DNA from: Bacteroidota bacterium
GTDB lineage: Bacteria > Bacteroidota > Ignavibacteria > UBA10030 > UBA8401
Assembly: GCA_025355705.1 (NCBI GenBank)
Contig: JANXZD010000393.1
Span: forward strand, 1 to 8,904
DNA: 8,904 nt
Direction of reading: 5' to 3'
Below the pieces are notes generated by a model that saw only the letters and a program-made list of their open reading frames with translations, searched no databases and was not told the origin of the DNA. Below are positions 1 to 6,400 of this stretch, piece by piece; within the stretch, counting starts at the first letter, position 1, and each line of letters starts with the position of its first letter. Both the position numbers and the translations under genes were made by a program.

Positions 1-2417
1 TCCAGATCCCAGGCAAGTTCACAGCCCGAAACAAATAAATTTCCCCCTTTTTGGAGAAATGATTTTACTTTTGTCTGTTCAATCGTGCTAAATGTTTCAT
101 CCACCGTGCTTTCGTCCCCAAGAATATAATCGGCCACAGAATAATCGGTCAACGAAATGATTCCGTCGATCACCGCATCGTTTGTTGCTGATACAAAGGT
201 ATATCCATTCGCCCTCACTGCCGACGCATGCTGGCGGATGAAATTGAATGTATTTCCTGTTGATGTCCGGTCAAATCCATTCACGATAAGGATCTTTGCT
301 GCACTAGCATTCGGAATTCCGGCAAGCACTTCGGACACGGCAGAAATTCCTGCAATATTAGAAGCTTTCATTTTGAAATAATAGAGCGAATCTGTTTGAA
401 GTCCGGAGATAACAGGATTATTTGCAGAAAGTGTTGTGGTATCGGTGAATGTTACTCCATCCTTTCCGGAATAGACGATATATTCTGTCGTGTTGGTATC
501 CGATTTTACGACCAAACGAATCGATGTTGCACTTTCAGATTTAAGTCCAAACGATTTTGGAGTGACGGGTGCGTTGCTCTCCTTGAAATAACTCGGCTGC
601 GTCATTGCGCCGGTCTCATTACTCAGCATCGTATACAGTTTCGGATCGGTCAAGATTTGTTTCACATTCATCGTCACACTGTCCACAAGCACTTCAACAT
701 TCATCAGCCGCACACCGTGACTGTAATCGACATAACTTCCGCTGTGAATATTCGTCAGCGGCTGGATCGCAACACCGTTCAGCTGATGCCAGCCATAAAT
801 GACAACATAGCCCGGTCGTGTTGGATCGACTATTTTATTACTGATGACAACATCTTTTTTCGTTCCACCCATCAATGTTCCGAGCGGCTGAGCGGAAGCG
901 ATCCGCTGGTCTTCGATTGCAGTATTATGTAGAATAAATTTTGCAACCTGTTCATTCTCGGTTCCAACAGGAGCATATGTTACCGGCGCAACTTTAATTC
1001 CCGCTTTCGAATAAATATCATCTACAAGTTTTGATGTCGGCATTGCTGTACCGTACAGGTTTGCAATTTTCTGAGCCGTCACCGGTCCCATCGGAACACG
1101 GCAAAAATCTTCGTTTGAGCCGATACAGAGATAATCCGGCATTACTTCGTAGATAATAGAATGCGGCACCCCGTCGTTATCCGAAAATGTAGATTGTAGT
1201 TTAGTGAGCGTCCGCATAAAGTCGGGAATATTTCCTTTGGAGAGTTCGGTATAGATCGCATTTTCTCTCTCTGTGAACGACATGTTGGCAACGCTTGTCA
1301 TAAATTGAGAACCGGTCACCGAACCAGCAGGTCGAGGTGGAATTTGAACGGGTTTCGGAAGAACATTTCCTGTTTGCACTAAAGAACTGTATGCTCGTGA
1401 ACCGTAATACGTATAACCGCTTCCTTCCCAAGGAGTTCCTGACAATGATGTTTGTATATAGCCGTTCAGCTCAACCTGAACAGTATGCAGGATCGCTTGC
1501 GTTGGATTTTGTTTGAGTATGATCTTTACTCTTCCATTCAATGCAGTGTGAGTGATGAATGTTGCATTGCTGTCGCGTGTAAAAGTAAAATAATTGGAAA
1601 GATAATTCACCATTTGTCTCGTACGGTACCATGTTCCTCCCGTTGCACTGACGATCGGCGCACCGTTATATAATGCAATGCTGTCATTATATGCAAGAAC
1701 ACTCAGATGATGATCGGTAGAAGCAAGAAGCCAATCTTTGATCTTCACACCATAAGAATTATCATAATTGTAATCACTGTCGAGAAATGAAATACGTTTA
1801 ACGATGTCGGGAATAACGCTGACCGCATCCATATAACTAAATGTAAATCCTCCTCCACCGCTGTGACCGGAAAGAACGATGCACGGATTATATTCCGCAA
1901 AAATATTCTTTATCGAGTCGACGATCCCTTTAACGAGCGCTGCATTGTTTGCATATTTGCTTCTCCACGTCGGCCAGCTGAGAGGAACTGATGTCGCGTT
2001 CGCTTCAAGATAGATTGTGACAAAATTCGTGTCTTTCATTCTCGAACGGATGAATCTTGTCTGCGCGCCAATGTGTTGAATATCGTAGTGCCAGTCATCT
2101 CCCGTTTTCAACTTCTTTCCAATGGTCATTTCGATTGTATTTCCATTCGGTAATGCAAAGAACGAAAGCGCTGTTGGATTGGAAGGATTGAACTCAATAA
2201 TCGACGGTGCGTTAATGTGTATTCTTACTTCTGGATTATAAACGAACGTCATTATTTGTTCGTTAAAATAAGGGCTGACTGAAAAACCAGGCAATGCTGC
2301 TATATTTAGCTGTTCTTGAGAAAAGTCCGTTTGAAATATCACAAGGATGAAAAGACAAATTTTTGATATAAAAGATATTCCAATCGTTTTCCCATTGATC
2401 AAATTACGTTTCAGCAT
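1..2417 (-). CDS. Secreted multidomain alpha/beta-hydrolase-like protein with FN3 and glutamine amidotransferase-like domains (partial, C-terminus off window)
   Basis: Read on the minus strand, an unbroken frame of 805 codons starts at ATG 2417 and leaves the window at base 1, so the stop is not seen. The start is well fixed: an in-frame TAA lies five codons upstream and AAGGG lies nine bases before the ATG. Residues 1-34 form a signal peptide: basic KR start, hydrophobic core around 11-29, probable cleavage near TDFSQ. Residues about 130-330 resemble an alpha/beta hydrolase: a beta strand leads into SGHSGGGG (183-190), making Ser186 the candidate nucleophile; D213, D215 or D245 and H290 or H311 are possible triad partners, which I cannot assign. 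Residues about 425-600 form a conserved block with PDYLCIGSNEDF, MPTSKLVDDIY, YGWHQLNG and YVDYSHGVRL. Residues 617-702 look like a fibronectin type III module. From 707 a glutamine amidotransferase-like (flavodoxin-fold) region begins, with VNGFDR, VIDG, LGDES and FVSGCELAWDL. The substrate is unknown; esterase or peptidase activity is inference. Export is likely; a C-terminal sorting domain may lie off window. Confidence 0.88.
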   Translation of the reverse strand, partial: MLKRNLINGKTIGISFISKICLFILVIFQTDFSQEQLNIAALPGFSVSPYFNEQIMTFVYNPEVRIHINAPSIIEFNPSNPTALSFFALPNGNTIEMTIGKKLKTGDDWHYDIQHIGAQTRFIRSRMKDTNFVTIYLEANATSVPLSWPTWRSKYANNAALVKGIVDSIKNIFAEYNPCIVLSGHSGGGGFTFSYMDAVSVIPDIVKRISFLDSDYNYDNSYGVKIKDWLLASTDHHLSVLAYNDSIALYNGAPIVSATGGTWYRTRQMVNYLSNYFTFTRDSNATFITHTALNGRVKIILKQNPTQAILHTVQVELNGYIQTSLSGTPWEGSGYTYYGSRAYSSLVQTGNVLPKPVQIPPRPAGSVTGSQFMTSVANMSFTERENAIYTELSKGNIPDFMRTLTKLQSTFSDNDGVPHSIIYEVMPDYLCIGSNEDFCRVPMGPVTAQKIANLYGTAMPTSKLVDDIYSKAGIKVAPVTYAPVGTENEQVAKFILHNTAIEDQRIASAQPLGTLMGGTKKDVVISNKIVDPTRPGYVVIYGWHQLNGVAIQPLTNIHSGSYVDYSHGVRLMNVEVLVDSVTMNVKQILTDPKLYTMLSNETGAMTQPSYFKESNAPVTPKSFGLKSESATSIRLVVKSDTNTTEYIVYSGKDGVTFTDTTTLSANNPVISGLQTDSLYYFKMKASNIAGISAVSEVLAGIPNASAAKILIVNGFDRTSTGNTFNFIRQHASAVRANGYTFVSATNDAVIDGIISLTDYSVADYILGDESTVDETFSTIEQTKVKSFLQKGGNLFVSGCELAWDL

Positions 2418-2426
2418 ATCAAGGAT

Positions 2427-2431
2427 CCCTT
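2427..2431 (-). promoter_or_regulatory. Ribosome binding site of the secreted hydrolase gene
   Basis: The mRNA reads AAGGG nine bases before AUG 2417, a good Shine-Dalgarno match at normal spacing. It helps fix the start. The same bases sit in a small perfect inverted repeat, AAGG-GAU-CCUU in the mRNA (2421-2431 on the plus strand), which could partly mask the site. With only four pairs the hairpin would be weak. The other two genes of the window have no comparable Shine-Dalgarno sequence. Confidence 0.6.
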
Positions 2432-2444
2432 AAGAGTAAAATTG

Positions 2445-2486
2445 TTTCATAAAGTTTAAATCACAAGAATGATTTCATAATGTTTA
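2445..2486. repeat. Imperfect 14-bp direct repeat upstream of the secreted hydrolase
   Basis: TTTCATAAAGTTTA (2445-2458) and TTTCATAATGTTTA (2473-2486) match at 13 of 14 bases and start 28 bp apart. They lie 28-69 bp upstream of the hydrolase ATG, where a transcription factor site would be plausible. In AT-rich non-coding DNA such a pair can arise by chance, and no known binding motif is recognised. Confidence 0.3.
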
Positions 2487-2535
2487 GATTTAGATCTGAA
2501 GAAACATACAGTTGCCAAGAAAATAATATTCGAAC

Positions 2536-3450
2536 TTACGAACAGAGAATGTTCTGCAAGGCAGTTTTCAAATCTGAAAAGGAGAATTGATAACCAGAAA
2601 CCAATAATTTTTCCGGAATTGCTTTTTGGCCGGAAAGAATTACGTTTGCACCTTCACCGTAGAGAATCTGTAATGCAAGATCGGGAACAGGAATCCACGA
2701 CGGTCGGTTCAAAACATCGCCAAAAGTTTTTGAAAACTTATTCATTGATACCGGGTTTGGAGAGACAAGGTTGTACACACCGTGAAAATTTTTGTTCTCT
2801 ATTGGATAGAGAATCCCGCGAACCACATCATCCATATGAACCCACGGAAGGAATTGCCGTCCGCTTCCGATCGGCCCCCCTGCAAACCATTGAAACGGCA
2901 GGAGCATTTTACCGATTATCCCGCCCGATTTTTCCAGCACTAAACCGATGCGAGGTATTGCAATACGCACGCCATAATTCTCCGCTTCGTGTGCTGCTCC
3001 CTCCCATTGTTTCACCACATCGGCAAGAAAATCACTTCCGCCGGAACTCGTTTCCGTGATCGTTTCATCGTTTCTGTCATCGTAAAATCCCACCGCCGAT
3101 GCCGAGATCAGCAGCGATGGCTTTCGTTCGGCACGCGCAATAGCTTCAACCAATAATTTTGTCGGGATGATTCTGCTGTTCAAAATTTCTTGCTTTACTT
3201 TTTCGTTCCATCGGTGTTCAAAGATATTCTTTCCGATAAGATTGATGACGACATCGCAGCCATTCAATTCCTTTGTCCATTCACCTGTTAATCGCGGATC
3301 CCAATGAAGATACGTCAACATTGCATTGTTGAATTTTGTTATTCTGGATGCACTTCGAGTGAGAAGAATGATCTGATGTGATTCTTTTGAAAGATGGTGT
3401 ACCAGACGTGAACCGATAAAACCGGTTCCACCGGTGATGAGAATTTTCAT
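2536..3450 (-). CDS. TIGR01777-family NAD(P)-dependent epimerase/dehydratase-like protein (YfcH / SDR39U1 type)
   Basis: 304 residues, the usual length for this atypical extended short-chain dehydrogenase family, whose members include E. coli YfcH; their substrate is generally not established. The N-terminus MKILITGGTGFIG is a Rossmann nucleotide-binding start with the GxxGxxG pattern at 7-13. Family signatures follow in order: RWNEKVKQEILNSR (80-93), SASAVGFY (116-123), dFLADVVKQWE (140-150), PRIGLVLEKSGGIIGKM (166-182), GGPIGSGRQFLPWVHMDD (191-208) and a C-terminal DUF1731-like block, RPSWIPVP to GYQFSFSDLKTAL (249-298). Tyr123 is in the catalytic SDR position, but the Y+4 residue is Asn127, not the classic Lys; lack of that Lys is, as I recall, normal in this family. 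The usual Gly after the Tyr is Asp124. No signal peptide, so cytosolic. The ATG lies 32 bp after the kinase stop, which suggests co-transcription. No Shine-Dalgarno sequence is visible. Family assignment is firm; substrate and pathway are unknown. Confidence 0.93.
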   Translation of the reverse strand: MKILITGGTGFIGSRLVHHLSKESHQIILLTRSASRITKFNNAMLTYLHWDPRLTGEWTKELNGCDVVINLIGKNIFEHRWNEKVKQEILNSRIIPTKLLVEAIARAERKPSLLISASAVGFYDDRNDETITETSSGGSDFLADVVKQWEGAAHEAENYGVRIAIPRIGLVLEKSGGIIGKMLLPFQWFAGGPIGSGRQFLPWVHMDDVVRGILYPIENKNFHGVYNLVSPNPVSMNKFSKTFGDVLNRPSWIPVPDLALQILYGEGANVILSGQKAIPEKLLVSGYQFSFSDLKTALQNILCS

Positions 3451-3482
3451 ACAGAATTCTATTTAAGAAAAAAAAATTCGAG
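3451..3482 (-). other. Short kinase-epimerase intergenic gap with a U9 run
   Basis: On the transcribed sense the gap contains nine consecutive U (plus-strand A at 3468-3476). The bases before it, covering the end of the kinase frame, show no GC-rich stem, so I do not call an intrinsic terminator. GAAUU/AAUUC around the U run could form a weak hairpin just before the epimerase AUG. The short distance favours read-through from the kinase gene. Confidence 0.45.
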
Positions 3483-6400
3483 TCAATTGTTAACGATAAT
3501 TCTGCTGACGGTTGCAAAGATCGCATCAAAACGATATGGTTTCGTCAACACATCTTGAATACCTTTGCGCAAAAGATCGGAACGCGTAGCGGTGTCCAAA
3601 AAACCGGAAGAGACGATCACTTTCACATTTGGATTCATCGCGCGAAGTTTTACAAAAAGTTCTTCTCCTCCCATATGCGGCATTCCTAGATCAGTGATCA
3701 CAAGCGAGATCGTCTCTTTCTTCTCTGCGTAGATCTTTAGTGCTTCAATCCCATCCGAAGCAGTAAGGACATGATATCCTTCTTCCTTCAGACTCTCATA
3801 CAGAATATCACGCAGCATTTCCTCATCGTCAACAATAAGTATCGTTTCATTATTCATTCTTACTGTTTCATGTTCTGAGTATTGTACATCCGAAAGCCCA
3901 ACAGATATCATTGGAAAATACATGGTGAATGTTGTACCAACTCCTTTTTTGCTCTCGACATCAATGAATCCCTGATGCAATTTAACGATACCATGAACGA
4001 TGGCAAGACCGAGTCCTGTTCCTTTTCCACGCGCTTTGGTTGAAAAGAACGGTTCAAAGATCCGCTGTTGTAACGCTTCATCCATACCGGAACCGGTATC
4101 ATTGATCGAGATCGCAATATACTCACGTTCATCGGCTTCAGGAAAACGTTCCTTCACTTGTTCGCTCCGAATCAACTTTGTTCCCACGGTCAACACACCT
4201 CCATCCGGCATAGCATCCTTTGCATTGAGTGAAAGATTCAGTATCGCCTGATGCAGATGACCCATATCACCCATGACGATTGCAGAAGTATGTTCGATGT
4301 TATACTGCACGAATATTGTTTTCGGCAAGAAGTGTTTGAGAAATTCCGTCACTTGCTCCACAACATTGTGAACGGAGACCGGCTGTAACTCCGCTTGCTC
4401 GGGACGGGAGAAAAGCAGCAATTGTTTTGAGATTGAGGCTCCTCGATCCGAAGCTTCAATGATCCTGTTGATATAATTTTGAATTGAAGGATTATCTTTC
4501 GCTTGACGTTTGATCAGTTCAGCAGTTCCGAGAATCATAGCCAGAAGATTATTAAAATCATGTGCAATACCACCTGCCAACGTGCCGATACTTTCCATCT
4601 TCTGCGCCTGCATCAACTGTTGTTCAAGTTGTTTCTTATCGGTGATATCGCGCATCGAACCGTTGAACAGCATCGGTTTTCCCTGATCATCGCGAACCAC
4701 AACCGATGTCAGTAAGACATGAACCTTCGAACCCCCTTTTACCTTGAAGGTGATCTCGTAATCTTTAACAAAATCCTTTGTTGTAAATTCTTTAATGAAT
4801 TTTTCCCTCTCGGTTTCAGAAAGATAAAATTCGAAGGCATTATGATTCAGTAATTCATTTTTGTTTGAAAAGCCGAGGATATCCACTGTTGCCGTGTTCA
4901 CATCCAGAATCATTCCATCAATCGTTGTGATATATATTCCATCCTTTGAATCTTCAAAAAGACGGCGATACTTTTCTTCGCTCTGTCGAAGGTTTCTCTC
5001 CGCAAATTTCCGTTCCGATATGTCACGGAAGATCCCTTGCGCAATGATCCGTTTATCATCCAACCGAATGACGCTTGCCTTGATCTCAACGGGAATCTTT
5101 TTGCCGGTTGAATCAATCACTTCAAATTCCATCGGATGTTCACCAAGCAAAAGAATCTGTTCGCGAAAAAGTGATTCCGCTTCCTGCGAACGCTCCGGGG
5201 GATGGATGAATGATTGATGTTTTCCGATGATCTCGGTACGCGGACGTTTCAACAATTTTTCCGCTTCGGCATTCACGTCAATGATATTCCCTGTCTTTGT
5301 ATCGGAGAGAAAGACCGCATCTTTTGCGTTTTCAAACAATGAACGAAATCTCAATTCGGATTCAAGCAGTGCATCTTCCGCTTGTTTACGTTTGGTGATA
5401 TTCTCTTGTGTGGCAAGAAAATGAATGATTTCCCCTCGTTCATTTACAATTGGATTGATAGAGGAAGACACCCAGTACAGCTGACCGTTTTTATTTTTAT
5501 TGTGAAATTCACCGCGCCATTCTTTGCCGGAATTTATTGTTGTCCATAATTCATTATAATCATCCCCAGTTTTTTCTCTAGAGCTGAATATTCGTGGATT
5601 TTTTCCAATCACTTCTTCTAACGTATATCCTGATAGTTCAAGTGCTTTTGAATTAACATACTCTATGTTTCCTTCAAGGTTCGTAATAATAACCGATGCC
5701 GGACTTTGTTGCACTGCCTGCGATAGTTTACGAAGTTCTCCCTCTGCCTGTTTGTGTTCGGTGATATCACGAGCGATCACTTGGGCAGCATGTTCTCCTT
5801 CAAACAAGAACGGAATCGAGATTACTTCAACTTCAACGGTCGAACCGTCTAAACGAAGCCATTTCTGTTCCTGTGGCGGAACCGCTTTGTTGTCGTACAC
5901 TTTTGATATTCGTTGCTTCACCAGTTCTTGATGAGCCGGATGAACAAATTCAATGACATTTTTTCCTATCAGTTCGTCACCCCGAGCTGCACCCATTAAA
6001 CGGATTGCTGATTGATTGACAAATTGAACGATTCCTTTGACATGCACAACTATCGCGTTCGGGGAGAATTCAACCAGTGCACGATACCGTTCCTCGCTTT
6101 CACGCAATGCATATTCAGCATTCTTCCGTTCAGTAATATCCCGTCCGACCGCAACAACCACTTTTTTTCCGAAGTAATTTCCCGATGTAAGGCTCACATC
6201 TTTTGGAAAAATACTTCCATCACTTCTTTTTCCCCAGAATTCGAAAAATTGCGGTTTCCCGATAAACGCTTTTCGAAATGCTGTTGCAACAGCATTTAAA
6301 TTATTTTTTTCCGGGGCAGAAAGAAATTCTGCTGTTTTTCCAATGAATTCTTCACGTTTGTAACCGTAGAACCGTTCAGCAGTTGCATTCACATCGAGAA

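Larger units (their letters stand above)
2418..2535. other. Intergenic gap between epimerase and secreted hydrolase
   Basis: These 118 AT-rich bases separate the epimerase stop (TAA, 2538-2536) from the hydrolase start. No open frame of interest and no GC-rich hairpin followed by a U run is visible, so I see no intrinsic terminator for the epimerase. The gap is long enough to hold a separate promoter for the hydrolase, but no clear -35/-10 pair stands out. It contains an imperfect direct repeat, listed separately, and the hydrolase ribosome binding site. Confidence 0.6.

Noticed and set aside
396..932. 178-codon plus-strand frame
   Set aside because: It lies opposite the secreted hydrolase frame, which is open for 805 codons with a signal peptide and recognisable domains. 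The plus-strand translation has no protein character.
2619..3059. 146-codon plus-strand frame
   Set aside because: It is antisense to the TIGR01777 epimerase, which matches its family along its whole length.
3451..3500. Intrinsic terminator after the kinase
   Set aside because: There is a U9 run, but only four- to five-pair AT stems can be drawn before or around it.
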